Shown here piece by piece: positions 12,359-24,965 of a stretch of DNA of 64,000 bases (position 1 is its first letter; the number at the start of each line of letters is the position of its first letter). A program made the translations under genes and the position numbers. Below the pieces are notes generated by a model that worked only from the letters and a program-made list of their open reading frames with translations, searched no databases and was not told the origin of the DNA. Origin of the DNA: Guadua angustifolia (Eukaryota > Streptophyta > Magnoliopsida > Poales > Poaceae); the NCBI GenBank assembly GCA_036346375.1, contig CM070508.1, positions 38,460,862 to 38,524,861 of the forward strand, read 5' to 3'.

Positions 12359-13123
12359 ATGGCGCATTACGTACCATGCCATGAATCGACGGGTCCGGAG
12401 CTCACAGGAATGATGGGTGTGTTGCGTGATTTATTAGAAGATTGCCACTTTGAAGGCCACCCGCGCTACGTCGTGTTCCAAGCGTACCTTAGTTCTGAGA
12501 CGATGGAGTTCGCTACTAGAGTTTTTGTGCCTCCCAGAACAACTCTCAATAAGGGAGAGAGTAGTTTCATTGGGTTTGGATCATCCATTGATGCATCGAT
12601 GAATGAGGCGGCGTATCTAGTGGTGATTCGTCTTTGACATGTCCTTCTAGACTTGAGTCCTTATTACTATATTCCTGGAAGGCCTCTTGTTGGAGATAGT
12701 GTGTATAGAGATCCTAGTATTATTAGGAAGGATAGCCTTCGAGTTATGGTGAGTTTTGTAAATAGGTTAGATCAGTATTATGTGCAGTTAGCGCAAGAAC
12801 TGATGGAGATGCACTGACGCATGGCATTTTTGGAATCCTACTTAGCGGCGGGTGTGGCGAGAGGTACCATACCACTCTCGGCGCTAAGAGAAGGGACGAC
12901 TCAAATACCAACCGCCCATCACTCCTTGCCAGCTTCTTACATACCCACTTCTGGTAGGTCCGGTGGGGCTAGGATATCTAATATAGGTAGCTTTCTGCGC
13001 CTAGTAAACGATAAAGGAATAAATCCCTGTAGTACATGTACGTATCATCCCGAGTCTCCTTGTGTTTATCGATGGAAGGGGTATGTTTCTAAGTTCCTAG
13101 ATGAGAATAGAGTAGAGTGAGAG
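12359..13123 (+). pseudogene. Gypsy-A pre-gag frame 1, unknown protein, two in-frame TGAs
   Basis: One reading frame of about 254 codons lies between the PBS and gag, in the sense direction, broken only by TGA at 12635 and 12815. Both stops could have come from CGA (Arg). It opens MAHYVPCHESTGPELTG, then YVVFQAYLSSETMEFA, SIDASMNEAAYLVVIRL, a Tyr/Pro segment YYYIPGRPLV and QYYVQLAQELMEM, and ends in a Cys/Pro-rich tail (STCTYHPESPCVYRW). I see no signal peptide, membrane helix or catalytic motif. The alternating hydrophobic pattern around SIDASMNEAAYLVVIRL loosely recalls an alpha/beta RNA-binding fold, but I cannot name a family. It may be a captured or element-specific ORF0. Confidence 0.55.
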
Positions 13124-13409
13124 GAGTAGAGGTATGGTGTTAAAAGGTTGTAAAAGTACTTTTGTAAAATGTGTGTTGTCAAATAACATAAGTGGTATGA
13201 CTTTTGTTAACAGTATTTGTGAATCTTGAAGCTACATGCGAGTTTTAGTTTTTTTTACAAAAATCAGAAGTTCAAAATAATAACCTTAAAAAAACCTTAA
13301 GCGCTTAAATTAACAATTTGTACATAAAAGTAAATCATTGTAACTTGTTTCTTTATGTTTTGTTTTAAGATGTAGTTCATGCTAATTTTATCATATCTTA
13401 AATTTACAG

Positions 13410-13915
13410 ATGGCTAATCACATTATATGGTCTGACGTCACTAAGGAGTTTGTCGTGGATTTTGGATACAAAAAGAACAAACCCATTTTCAACATAAGGC
13501 AAACTCCATATGGGTTTAAAGTGCGTGCACATGCAACTTCATTAACAAGGGATTGTGTTGTGCATCACCACGTAAAGCATTGCAATGCCAGTAGATTTAA
13601 AGCAATGCAGGAGTCAGGGTGTAAGTTGCTAAGGAGAATGTGTAAAACTCACAACATTAGTGTGGATATCTATATACATATATATGAAAACTTTATAGGA
13701 TTTTAGGATCCTGAGCTTGAGACTAGGCGACAAAGGACTGGTAATATGCAGGAATATTTACAGTAGCTCTAGCCAGCAGGGGTGCAAGGCTAGTCACTTA
13801 TGCCATCTAGTTCTGAAAGTAGTTGTGATGTAGAGGTGCCGCTGCCATATCCAAAAACTCGTGGCATTGTGATTCTGTCTAGCGATTCTGAGGGGGAAAC
13901 AGTGATATTATGACA
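13410..13915 (+). pseudogene. Gypsy-A pre-gag frame 2, unknown protein
   Basis: A 98-codon frame starting MANHIIWSDVTKEFVVDFGY stops at 13704. Shifted readings carry on with a Glu/Arg-rich part and then an acidic end, RGIVILSSDSEGETVIL (about 13860-13910), before TGA at 13912. It contains several His and Cys residues (DCVVHHHVKHCNASRF), but their spacing fits no zinc finger that I recognise. It follows frame 1 in the same leader region, so the two may be exons or parts of one element-specific protein. The function is unknown. Confidence 0.4.
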
Positions 13916-14301
13916 TAAGGCCGAGGGCAAAATTTTAGAAATAGGACAGAAACCAGCTAGTAAAAGTTGCAAGTATGGTGGTATACTTTTGGTAGTGTAG
14001 AACAATTGATTGTAAAGATGAGTAAGTGTGTATGCTTTTAGTGTTGTAAGATGAGTAGTTGTAAAAGTGAGTAAGTGCATGCTTTTGGTATGGTAAGCTT
14101 TTGATAGTGCAGTTTTTCTATGGATGAATATATGGGTTTTCTATCGGAAATTTTAACTATTGGAGTGAGAATTTACGATGGGATAATCCTTATATTTGAT
14201 TAAAATGTAAAATGGAATAACGATAAACTGGGATGCGTTCAAGAATAGCAATAATTAACACTCTCTTTTGTTATCAGTCTATAAATAGATTTATATGTAG
14301 G

Positions 14302-15534
14302 ATGAGGACTACAAGGTCACTTAGTCATATCATGGAAAGTGAAGCCGATCAGAATACTCGCACCCCACGGGTGAGTATTCCTACGCCAACGCAGCCCAAT
14401 CTGCAGCATCCAACAACTAGGGCTTCATCATCTCGAGTTCCTCGACATGAACCCTCCACTACCCACGATGAGCAAGGAAATATTGCTGATGAGCAGCTGC
14501 CAGAACCGCCAACCATGGCGTAGGTCCTGGCAATGATAGAACAAGGGAGGCAAACCAACACCTTGCTATTGCGACAAATTGCTCAAAGTTTAGCTTCGAA
14601 GGCATGGCCCGAGGAGGAAATGGAGGGCCAACACAAGTGTCAAAATTGAATGAATTTCTAAGAACTCAGCCGCCAACTTTCTCTTCACCATCCGAGCCAC
14701 TAGAGGCGGATGATTGGCTTTGTGTAGTGGACAGTAAGTTAGCCATTGCATAGTGTGATAAACGGGAAAAAGTCCTATATGCTTCGTACCAGTTGCAGGG
14801 AGCTGTAGCTATCTAGTGGGAGAATTATCAAGATACCCTGCCAGAAGGGTGAGTTGTGTTATGGCCAGAATTTAAAGCAGCTTTCCGCCATACACATATA
14901 CCTGCTAGCATAATTGAGGTGAAAAAGCTGTAGTTCCTAGACCTGAAACAAGGTAATATGATAGTGATGGAGTATTTACACCGCTTTAATCATTTATCTC
15001 ATTATGGCACGTATGAAGTTGCGGATGAAGCTAGGAAGGTTGAGCAATTCAGGGAGCATCTCAATGAGGAAATTAAATGGGCCCTTATCGCTCAAGACAT
15101 AGATGATTTCCAGACTCTGGTTGATAAAGTAGTTCGTGTAGAGCACGGGAGCAAAAATGTGTTGGAAAGATGAAAACGCAAATGGCTTGCGCGCAAGACG
15201 GCTAGTGCAAGTCCATCCAAGCTGTAGGGTGGACAGTCGACATTTGTTCGTCGACCCCCACTGCAAATTCAAAGGACCTAACGTCAAGCTCCGCAAGCTC
15301 AGTGCTACCAAGGCCAAGTCTCTCGTGCTCCACAACAGCAGCCACAGCAATCTGCTCGTCCCTCGCAACAGACAAGAGCGACTGCTGGTGCTCAGAAGCA
15401 AGCACCTAATGTTACTTGTTTTCATTGTAATGTGCATGGACATTATGCCAATTCATGTCCTAAGAAGAAGGCTAGACAGTCGTGCTCTTAGTCTCAAGGT
15501 TGACCCTGTGGAGCTGGAGGTTAGCAAGCTCTAG
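14302..15534 (+). pseudogene. Gypsy-A gag, broken by stops and frameshifts
   Basis: Reading from ATG 14302 gives a polar Thr/Pro-rich N-terminus, a stop at 14521 and VLAMIEQGRQTNTLLLRQIA. The retrotrans_gag core follows in another frame: RTQPPTFSSPSEPLEADDWL (about 14664-14720), KREKVLYASYQLQGA and EYLHRFNHLSHYGTYE (about 14970-15020), and it ends near 15171. A basic Gln-rich linker leads to CFHCNVHGHYANSC (about 15418-15459), an intact CCHC knuckle. Stops at 14521, 14751, 14814 and 14931 are all single transitions from CAG or TGG. Capsid role inferred from family. Confidence 0.85.
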
Positions 15535-15584
15535 GGTCAACTTCGGCTCCAATCTCAAGCAGCAGCCGTGGCCAACTGCATCAT

Positions 15585-16137
15585 GTGACAGTGGAGGAAG
15601 TGCAGAATGCACCTGATGTGGTGCTAGGAACATTTCTGGTGCATTCAATTCCTACATTGGTCTTATTTGATTCTAGGGCTTCTCATTCCTTTACGTCCAA
15701 GAGATTCTCTGAGAAAAATAAGTTAGAAGTTAATCTTCTATCTATTCCTATGGTTATTAGATCCCCAGGAGCTACTATTAAAACTGCAAGTTTTTGTCTT
15801 GATGTTAGTATAGAGATAAATGAGATAATGTTCTATGCCGACTTCATCATAATAGATATATTTGGGCTAGATGTAATCCTAGGTATGGACAGGTTAGCTA
15901 AGCATAAGGGTTGTATAGATTGTGTAAGTAAATCCATAACCTTTATAAGTTAGGATGAAGTTCATGTAGAATATTCATCAAATGCTGAAATTCCTAAACA
16001 TCAACCAGCTCTATGTTCTATGTCTACTTTAGAGTTAGATCAAGTACCCATAGTTAATGAGTATCCTGATATTTTCCCTAATAAATTGCCAGGAATGCCT
16101 CCCGATTATGATATGGAGTTTGTTATTGATGTGGTGC
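15585..16137 (+). pseudogene. Gypsy-A protease and start of RT, cut by Gypsy-B
   Basis: The 122-codon frame 15585-15953 is a gypsy retropepsin: it has LVLFDSRASHSF, where the active-site D-S-G has become D-S-R, and ends DVILGMDRLAKHKGCIDC. After TAG 15951 the linker leads to YPDIFPNKLPGMPP and DMEFVIDVV, the usual segment just before the RT fingers. The reading stops exactly at the Gypsy-B insertion. The duplicated target GGTGC is at 16133-16137, and RT resumes at 43419. The Gly-to-Arg change would inactivate the protease on its own. Confidence 0.88.
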
Positions 16138-19100
16138 TATAACATCCCAATTTTTGGCCTTTTCAATTAGTTAATAGTATTTTATTGCCATTTGAGCTTT
16201 TTGTGAATTTTCTGGATTTAATTGGATTTTCTGGAGTTTATTTGAATTATTTTTAAATTAAGTATATTGCCCTTTTGTTGAAAACTAATTATATGTAGAT
16301 AAAGTTAAAATAAAGTTTTTTCTAAAAATATTTTATTTGGGTCCAAAATGTCTCAAAGAATTTTTGAGATTTTTTTGGAATTTTTCTGATATTTTAGTTC
16401 CCTCAAATAAATCAAAGTATTTTCCTTAATTATTTTAATAGTAAAAACCCGAAATGCGTTAGAAACAGTAATGGGCCAAAGCCCAATACTGTGCTCGTTC
16501 GGCCGAGTATTGTTCGGCCCAGCCGGGCTTCTTTTTCAGAGGGATTAACGCCAGCCGTTGGATCGCCATCCATCGGTCTTCATCACGCCACGTCGCCGAG
16601 TTAACCCCAGCCGCTGCTAGCTGTCAGATCTCGAACGGAAGGTCTTCATCAAGCCGTGTCGTCCCGGATGCCCTAGCGTGTGTGTGAAGCGTGGCCATCT
16701 GATCAGCCACGTGTCGCCCATCCGTGCGTCATCTCCAATCCGTCTCCGAGCCGGACCTGGGTGTTCATGCCGTAGCCGTCGCGGACTCCCCACCAAATCC
16801 GGCCATATCCGGCCGCCATGCGCTATAAATAGGAGAGCAACGGGTGCGCAATCTCCCAAGCTGCTGAAGTTCCAAACCCTAACCTCGGAGCTGCTGCACA
16901 GCCGCTGCAATTGGAGTTTCTCCCGGAGTGCTGCCGAGAGTCCTTCGCCGATTAGCCGCCGTCGGAGGGTCGTCTCGCGTCATCAGCTAGGCCAGCACAT
17001 CCGCCGCATCAAGGCGCATCTGGTGCACGCCATTGTTTCACCGGAGCATCACCAGGGAGGAAGATCACTGAGAAGGCCGCCGTCGTTGGGGAAGAAGACC
17101 GCGCCGCCGTCGAACCGAAGCCCAAATCTAAGAACCAATCGCATCACCAGATCCGCAACGACAAGACAAGTCGGTAGGTGCCTTCGCTACCGGTCGCCGA
17201 TGACCCTAGGGCTGCACGCGCTGCCAGCTGAGGTGGCTTGTTGCTTCGTCGACGCGTGGCAGGCACGTGGATGCAATCGCGTGCGTGGCGCTGATTTGGC
17301 ATCGCTCAGGCACTGCGTCACCGCCGAATCGGCCGCCGCGTCTTGTAGCGTCGCGTCGGCCAATGGGCCCGGTAATCAGCGAACGATTCACGCGGACCAG
17401 GTCTGTGGACCGAGGCCACGTGTCGGCGCTGCACTGGTCCGAGCCTAGGGCTGACGTCAGCGTGGCGCATTGCTGATGCAATAATTGGATTTTTCTTTTA
17501 TAAAATAATTCAATTAAATATTGATTTTCGAATTTTATGAATTTCCAGGAATTTGAATCTTTCGAGAGCTCGTTCTCCCTCATACAAACTCTGATTGAGG
17601 TGATTCAAATTTCTAAAAATTTGTAAAATTGAGATCTATCTATTGGTGAATTTTATTTGATTTTTAGGGTTTGTTTGCTCTCTGTTTTGATATTTATTTT
17701 GCATCCTCTTTTGTTTCGCGTAGACGATAAATTGTGCGACGCATCCGGGGAAGATTCATCAACTCAAGACCGAGGTACAAAGCATGGATAAGGGTTTTTC
17801 TAAGGCAAGTTATGCTTTGATCATGTTGAACCTATGTTTGCAAAATTGCTATTTTGTTTTACACTAATGCATATTATTTCATGCGTATAAATGATTTCAA
17901 CCTAGTTTGGGATTTAGCTAGCGTACCCATTGAATTACACCCTACCTTGTCGATTGTATGCTATGATCCACTTGTCACCTTAGATTGGTTCACTATAGTT
18001 GGTTAATAATGAAATCAAGATGGGATGGTTAGATCGGATTAGATTGCTTAGCCATGCCACGTCATCACATGTATTTGAATCATTGATAAATAATCTTGAC
18101 TAATGGAATATGGAACAATGTTATGAACTTGTGTGTCATGTGTGGTCGCACGAGGTGATTGAGTTGTTGTGGCAACGGATGTCACGCAACGATATTGACT
18201 TGTTGATGGCACGTGGTGCTTGGTAATCAACTGGGGTGGTTATGATTTAGATCGGAGCAAGTGGAAAGGGCAAGTGTGCCTGGGTGGGCCCGATGGGCAG
18301 AGGGTATGTGCAAGTCTTGCTTTGATCAACCCTAAGGACACCATGCGAGCCTTTGACCTGAGTCAATCTTGCAACCACATGTCTATTATGGGGCAGCCTA
18401 ACTGACTAATTTGCAATTTCTTAGCTTTAGTACTGCTTTGGTGGTGTGAGTCCAGGTTCACGGATTAACTCACATGGTGCAAGAGGGGGGCCCTGTTGTG
18501 GTGGTTTAGCCCATTAGTGTTGAAACCTCAGCGGGTAGTTCTGAGTTAAGACAGAATATTGTAAAGGCTTTGTCAAGATTCTTTGCCGGCACACCAAAGG
18601 AAGTGTGCTAATGGCCAGGCACAAAGAGATTATCATGTCGTGTGGGTAAAGTGCATAACCTCTGCAGAGTGTACAATCTATTCGGATAGCCGTGCTCACG
18701 GTATTGAGCAATGCTCGGGAATTACAGTCAAGGGTTTAGACTTTTGCAAAATGAAAACTTGGGATGGATGGCAGGTTGCCATGGGAGGTTGAATCTTGAC
18801 TTAAGATGAGAAACTTGGTTTACTTGAGAAATGCTGAATCTATCTATTACTGTTATTTATTTTACTGTCTTTTCAATCTATGTATTGTACTTGTTCATAA
18901 ATGCTGCTTTACTGCAAAATAAACCACATAGCCATTCTTTGGAATAAGCCTTACATATAGTTATGTTAGACTTGCATTTTGTGCACAACTTGTTGAGTGC
19001 TTTATGTACTCACCCTTGCCTACAACATCATCAGTGCTGAAGAAGGTGTACCATGAAGGGACGAATGTTTAGGGTGCGAGCCTTGTCAGTTGCCTGTGGT

Positions 19101-19350
19101 ATACTGAGGGGTTTATCTTTGTCTTCATTTCCACTGCAGTTCAATTTGTTGTTCAGTCTTATGAGGCATCATTATGTAAGTTGGCCATAAGGTCATTCAA
19201 CTAGTAATATTTAGTATATAATATCTTTTATCTTAGTTCCGCTGTGTATGATTGTGATATTCGCTAATGTTGAGCCTATGTGCACTAGCGTGATCCTGGA
19301 CTAATGCAGTATACACAGAGGGTCCGAGTTTGCATATTCGGGTCCCGACA
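16138..19350 (+). repeat. Gypsy-B 5' LTR (3213 bp)
   Basis: Begins TATAACATCCC (the 3' copy begins TGTAACATCCT) and ends GGGTCCCGACA. It matches 40636-43418, except for about 410 bases at roughly 16960-17375 that the 3' copy lacks. A GC-rich stretch (16550-17460) surrounds the TATA box and yields open frames on both strands (for example 16678-17448 +). I treat these as composition effects. Confidence 0.93.
16824..16831 (+). promoter_or_regulatory. TATA box of Gypsy-B LTR
   Basis: TATAAATA inside GC-rich sequence. It is kept at 41317-41324 in the 3' LTR. It probably sets the transcript start about 30 bases downstream. Confidence 0.6.
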
Positions 19351-19354
19351 AAGG

Positions 19355-19368
19355 TGGTATCAGAGCCA
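19355..19368 (+). other. Primer binding site of Gypsy-B
   Basis: TGGTATCAGAGCCA, four bases after the 5' LTR, matching the initiator tRNA-Met complement. Confidence 0.92.
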
Positions 19369-20236
19369 TACTGACTGTAGGTCTTGGCCCTAGATAGTTG
19401 GTCGTCCTTATAGGTCCTTCAAAATTATTTTCTAAAGTAAAAGACCTAACCTAGAAGAATAATGTGTTCTTGACTTATCCCATTCTTCTATTTCTGTCCT
19501 TACCAAAAATTCTTTCTTTTCCTTTGCTGAAATTTCTTTCTCTTACCTCTGCTAAATTGAGTTAAAAATCTTACCTAAGCAGTCTTGAGTAGAAAAAAAC
19601 GATATACCACACTTTAGGAGATGGCATCGAGTGCTTGCTACTACCATAATGATCATGAAGGAAAGAATCATCAAGCTCGTGGGAGAGCAGATCAATGAAG
19701 TGTATCAAGAGATAGAAGACTCAGTGCTTCAAGTAGCCAGTAGAGACTCATGTGTGAGAGTCGCATTTCCTAAGATAGGAGTGTTGCCCATGTAGACGGT
19801 AGTATTGTGTGTTTAGGTGGAATTGGTTCTTCTTGGTTGCTGGGTGTGCAGTATATGTTGCAAAGCTTTTAGGCTTATATAAGCAACCATACCAAGTTAT
19901 TAATATTGATTGCTTAAGTTATTGGGTTAAACCTATCTCTCCTATGTTAGGATTCTTGCTCCTTTCCTATGCTATTTCCCTCTTCCCTAAACCCTATGAG
20001 GTAATCAAGCAGATGGTTCAGATTAGTGATAGCAATGGAGCCAGTGGAAGTGGAAATCAACTCAGTAGAAACTCCAAGGATGGATCAGTTCTTTAACCGT
20101 CACTACAGATAGATATGCAGAGTTTTTGGCTACCCAGACTCAGTTGATGCAGGCGATGACGAAGCAAATGCAGAATATGACCAATCAAGCTGAAGTCAGC
20201 AAAGCATCTCGAACTGTTATCAGTGATCCCTGTGTT
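19369..20236 (+). other. Gypsy-B leader and degraded gag start
   Basis: An A/T-rich leader with an ATG at 19621 that reads only about 25 codons. A 95-codon hydrophobic frame (19809-20096) ending in NGASGSGNQLSRNSKDGSVL may include part of the Gag N-terminus, because a polar Ser/Gly/Asn run is common there, but the hydrophobic first half is unexplained. No confident protein. Confidence 0.4.
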
Positions 20237-20973
20237 GACTCATAGTTATCAGAATTCATAAGGACTCATCCGCCAACGTTTTCAGGAAATGTTTCACCTT
20301 CGGAAGCAGAAGATTGGCTCAAGACCATTGAAAGGAAGCTACTTATAGCTCAGTACATAAGTGATGAGAAGGTCTTGTATGCTTCATATCAGTTACGAGG
20401 AGTTGCCGCTGATTGGTGGAAAAGCTATTGTGCTAACCATGAAGCCCCATAGAATATCGTTTCGAATGAATTTATTGCTGCCTTTCATGATCTCTTTGCT
20501 CCACCAAGGAATGGTATGGTCACAATGAATTCAGAGGACGCTACCCCTGCACCTTGTTCAAAATCTAGACATTGTTTTATGGAGTGCTGCCAACCAAACA
20601 ATTTAGAAGATCATGCATGCATTCGCTGTGGAGAAATAGGACATATCGCTGATGAGCATGCGATCAATTGCTCCAGTTGTGAAGGAAGCTATTCTCCTGG
20701 AGAATGTCGTATGAGCGACATCACATGTTACCTTTGTGAGGGATGAGACCATTGCCCACCTCAGTGTCCCTTGGATCCGATAGTTACTGCCGTGATCCAA
20801 CATCAACGGAAGAATCTACGAACCCTAGTTGCTCGAGAATTATCAATAAGAGGGGGAAAGTTAGTTGCACAGGAGACGTCGCTCGGAGAATTTAAAATGC
20901 ACCCCCCTGAACCTGTCAACCCTAATTAGGGAAGCAATGAGTGGCAATCACCAACGGCATGTTTCTTGTGTGA
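20237..20973 (+). pseudogene. Gypsy-B gag core and first zinc knuckles, cut by Gypsy-C
   Basis: The retrotrans_gag core reads EFIRTHPPTFSG, EAEDWLKTIERKL and KVLYASYQLRG (about 20240-20405), then a stop and FIAAFHDLF. The second half of the capsid domain is missing, and a Cys-rich tail follows at once. Knuckle-like units are CIRCGEIGH (from 20618, with the last Cys displaced), CSSCEGSYSPGEC (His missing), CYLCEG-stop-DHCPPQC (about 20727-20770), and CFLC at 20960-20971, which is cut in mid-motif by the Gypsy-C insertion (TSD TGTGA, 20969-20973). The rest of that knuckle begins at 29780. Confidence 0.82.
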
Positions 20974-23900
20974 TGTCATGGCCCCAAATTCGAATTCGGC
21001 TCATACAGCTAACATTAGGGCCAACCGAGTTTTTGGCCGCATTTGAGATCCACTGCTAATTTAAGAGTCTATCCCAAATTGCCATTTAAGAATTTCCAAA
21101 CTTAGCAAAATTTTAGAGCTAGAAATTTCAGACTGCAAATGTGATTTTCATCAAAATTTGGAGCCTTATAACTTGATACCTATAATGATCTAGAGTGTGA
21201 ATGTTAGTAAAATGAAAATTAGAAACTTTTCTCTATACAAGGGTAGAGTTTTGAGCCCAATCCAACATCAAATGCTAATTTAAATCTTAGCATCAAAACT
21301 GAATCAGTTTGCTGAATTTCTGGGATTTAGCCAATTTAGCCTTTTCTTGCCTAGTGGGGTTAAGTGAGCAGCATACAAACATTTGGGGCAGCACCAAACC
21401 TGTTCAGCATTCATCTTCCTGGCTTTTCCTCCCCAAGCCAGCCTCCCTAGCGCCTCCCCCATTCCAGCACCTCCCCAAGCTGGCCACGCCTCCCCTGCTG
21501 CTCCCTAGGCCAGCACCTCCCTCCAGCTCTCTCCATTGGTGGCGCCTCCCTCTTCTTCTCCAAGTTGCAGCTCCCTCCTCCTCTTCCTCCTCCACTCCCT
21601 TGAGGTAAGACTTCCTAGGGTTAGGGTTTGGTGTTCTCTGGTTTTGGGGGCAGCAATGGTGATTTTTGGGGCTTAGGTGAGTAGAGATTTGGGATTTGGA
21701 TAGGGAATAACCAATCTAGGGTTTGGAGCATAGTTCTGAAATTCGAGCAGATTTTGTAGCTGCTGTTTCGTTGTGATTTGAGCAAGTTCCGAGCATTTAC
21801 TGCTAGATTGGCTGTAGAGAAAGTTGTGGGTAATGAACTTATCTTTCATATCCAACTGGAATCACTCAATTTCGTTAACTCAGCTGAAAGTTATGGCAAT
21901 TTTAGTGCTTGCTGCTCTGAAAATGCTGAAGATTTCGGGTAGAAACTTGAGCTGTGAATAAAAATTAGTTAGAGGCCGAATTAGAAATTATTTTTTCCTG
22001 TGGAGTTGTAGGAAATTTCATTTATATTGTAAAAATGTTATCATTTACTCAATTCCATTAAGAATAGCAATTTTTATGTTGAAATTTGTGCATGCTGTTC
22101 TGAAGCTCTGAGTATTCTGAACTCTGAAACTGCCCTCTGTTCCTGGCCAAACTGGGAGTTATCTGGGTACAATCTGGGTGATTGGCCAAAGTTAATTTGT
22201 AGGTCTATGTCTTGTGGTCGTTTAGGCTCTGAGTTTGCTCAATTTGGCTAAGTGATCAAAAAGTTATGGTCATTTGTATACATGCTGTCCTGAAACCAGT
22301 TTTTCTGAAAATTCAGATTTTGGGGCTGAAGTTCAGAGTTTAGTTAAAAACTTTCAATCTATATTCTGAATGTTGTGTTGTATGTTAAAGTTAGATCACC
22401 CTCTTGTGGTCCTTTGGAGTCAAAAAAATCATTTTTTCGATTAAGCATTCAAAAGTTATGCCTGTTTAGAGGTGTATGCATGTTATTTTCAGATTTTGGC
22501 TTTAGAGTAGAAGTGGAGTCTTGCAATTGCATTTTCATTCTTCAATTGAGATGAATTTTTGCACTTTTGGATTTTTCTTGAGGATGCATTTAGTATTTTC
22601 ATTTCAAATGCATCGCATGCATCTCATTTTTCATACATGGCGAACGTGTAGAGAACGAGCACGCGGAGGTTAACGCGGCGGTGACCGAGGGGGGTACCAG
22701 AGGGCCGTGTGTTACTGAGGATCAAGCAGAAGCTCAAGGCAAGCACCTAAGCATTTTCAAACTTATATAATTGTATTTTGGCGAATAAATTGCTTATTGG
22801 ATGATTATGTCTTGCATTAGGAATTGAAATGTGGGGTAGGGTTAAAACCTACTTGTTGCATATACACTCATTGATAATTGTTGAATACCTTCCTTAAAAC
22901 TAGTATATGGGTATTTATATTGTGTCCATGCTTAGTTTGCTTAGATGTCGGGTATGGGCCAAGTGGTGGAAGGTTCCATCACTTGAGTTTAATTACTTCA
23001 CACTATTGGGTTGCAATAGTTATGATTATGCTTTGAAATGAAAATTTGAGACCGGGCGAGAGGGTTGGATCATTTGAGTATGGAGACTCAAATGTTGTAG
23101 TCTCGCCTGTGTTGGTTAAGGACCGATCCGTTGTTTGCCATGTTGATCGAGCATACTTTGTTGATCGCATGCCCGATATAATGGTACGGTAAGCCACCCT
23201 TTCATGGCATACTACTCGATGGGTCATGCCCTCATGCGATTGGACGTGGTTGAGGGCGAGGCCTAGGTCTCTCTCGAGGGCTAAGCGAGGCTTGGCCGCT
23301 CGAGGGAGGTTGCTAGGTGCTCGGGCCTCATGAGGATGGTCCACCGAGTAGATATGGATGGGAGGAGGGTTGACATGAGGTTCCTTGTGGCACATGTCGT
23401 GCGATTGATGATCCCCTGCAGGGTGAATAAGCGATTCGAATTGCCGCGCTCTCGGATATGAGCACGCTTGTATCATCCGACACTTCAACGTAGTAATAAC
23501 TTAAATTGAAACTAGGTGGTATACTTGATGTTGATACTTGTTTATGCTATTACTTGCTCTCTTTAATGTTTAATTTCAGATTTCACTCTAGCAATAGGTG
23601 CTGTCCATAAATGCTATAAACTTGAAATTTGTGTAGTTGAATATGATTATGCAACAAAGTAAGCTTTTCTGCACTTTTACCTTAAGCTTATACCTTGCTA
23701 CATCCAAATGCATATTCCTTCGAGTCGGTCATATATGGACCACGGGTAAGTCTTGCGAGTACCTTCTGTACTCATGCTTCTGCTTTGTGGTTTTTTTCAG
23801 GTGAGGACACCGATGGGTGTGAGTTCTGTCCGTTCTACTTCTCGGTGGTCGGGCGGGGCACCGAGTAAAAGCTAGCTCAGCGATGTAAACGCCCGGAAGT

Positions 23901-24597
23901 GTTCAAGGGCAGGACACTTCCGGAGATGTCTTATTTTGGATTGAATTTGGTGGTGGTTCTTTCATTTTGTTGTATAGTTAGCTTTAAAACTTGTTATGGC
24001 TTTGTTTAAAGTACTTGTCTAATTCAATTGTTGGACCTCGTGGTATCGCCATGCTTAACTCCTGTATGTGATGTTGTATCTATCTATGTCGTTGTTTATG
24101 CTTGTGGTTGGTTGTGATATATATTTGTTTAGTTATTTGTTTCTTATGCCTGCTGAGTGGATGTCCGTACTTCTAGGGGCGTCATGCCGAAATTTTGTAG
24201 AATTCCTGAGTCTGAGTAGGATCTTGTGTGTTGTCTTAGTTGTGAGTTTGTTGTGTGGTTGTCTGGTTTGTCTTTGTGCTTTGGTTTTAGTTGTTTTGTT
24301 GTGCTTCCGCATTGCGTGTCTGGTCGTAAAGTTTTGGGTTCGTTGCCCGCTTTATGCGAATTGAATTGATATGGCAATGGAAACCGGTATGCGGGGCGAT
24401 CCTTGGCGAGCTTCGGGTCGCATACCGGGGGAATACCGGGATTGTTGTCGAGTTATTCGAATGGGATCGTTGTTGTCCTAATTGGGCTTGGGTGTTAGCA
24501 CTGTGAGCACCATCGGTGATCCGTTGCTAACCTCCAAATCCGATAAGGGCAACCGGACATTCAAATAACCCGAGGACGGTCTGGGCGGCTCCTCACA
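20974..24597 (+). repeat. Gypsy-C 5' LTR (3624 bp)
   Basis: Nearly identical to 26165-29779. A C-rich stretch (about 21415-21600) gives Pro/Ser-rich frames on one strand and Glu/Gly-rich frames on the other. A hydrophobic 98-codon frame at 24068-24364 recurs at 29250-29546 because both are LTR copies. No recognisable protein. Confidence 0.95.
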
Positions 24598-24600
24598 AGC

Positions 24601-24612
24601 TGGTATCAGAGC
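24601..24612 (+). other. Primer binding site of Gypsy-C
   Basis: TGGTATCAGAGC, three bases after the 5' LTR; initiator tRNA-Met type. Confidence 0.92.
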
Positions 24613-24965
24613 AAGGTGCATAAAGACGAACCGTAAACTTGACGACCACTTAGGTGATTAATCTTCTAGGTAGCACTTAGCGCTATATTACCCGCCCTAT
24701 GTCTATAATTAAGGTTGTGTGGGTTGAATGGTGAGCGTGGGAGAAACGATTACGTTGGAACCGTGCATTTCATATCATGCATGCATATATCTTGCCATGT
24801 CTTTTTGCATCATGATATATGCTTTTATGTATGTTAAACTTGCAGGATTACTTTGTCTTGTGCTGTTGTCTAGATCATGTTTTAATTCAAATTTTTAGCC
24901 GAGTCTAAGAACCTATCCCTTCCATGAGGAGTTAGAGTCCATTCCGTGGTTTCTAAATACCGGAG
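24613..24965 (+). other. Gypsy-C leader remnant
   Basis: About 350 bases of untranslated leader, apparently joined directly to pol. The join to sequence coding just before RT, near 24900-24965, implies that gag and protease were lost in one or more deletions. Nothing else is seen. Confidence 0.5.

Noticed and set aside
16678..17448. A 256-codon Arg/Ser-rich frame
   Set aside because: It lies in the GC-rich part of the Gypsy-B 5' LTR, overlaps the TATA box, and is broken in the matching 3' LTR, so it is not conserved.
24068..24364. A 98-codon hydrophobic, membrane-protein-like frame, repeated at 29250-29546
   Set aside because: Both lie at the same place in the two LTRs of Gypsy-C. Its repetition is explained by the LTR pair, the T/G-rich composition makes hydrophobic codons, and no known protein is encoded there in such LTRs.
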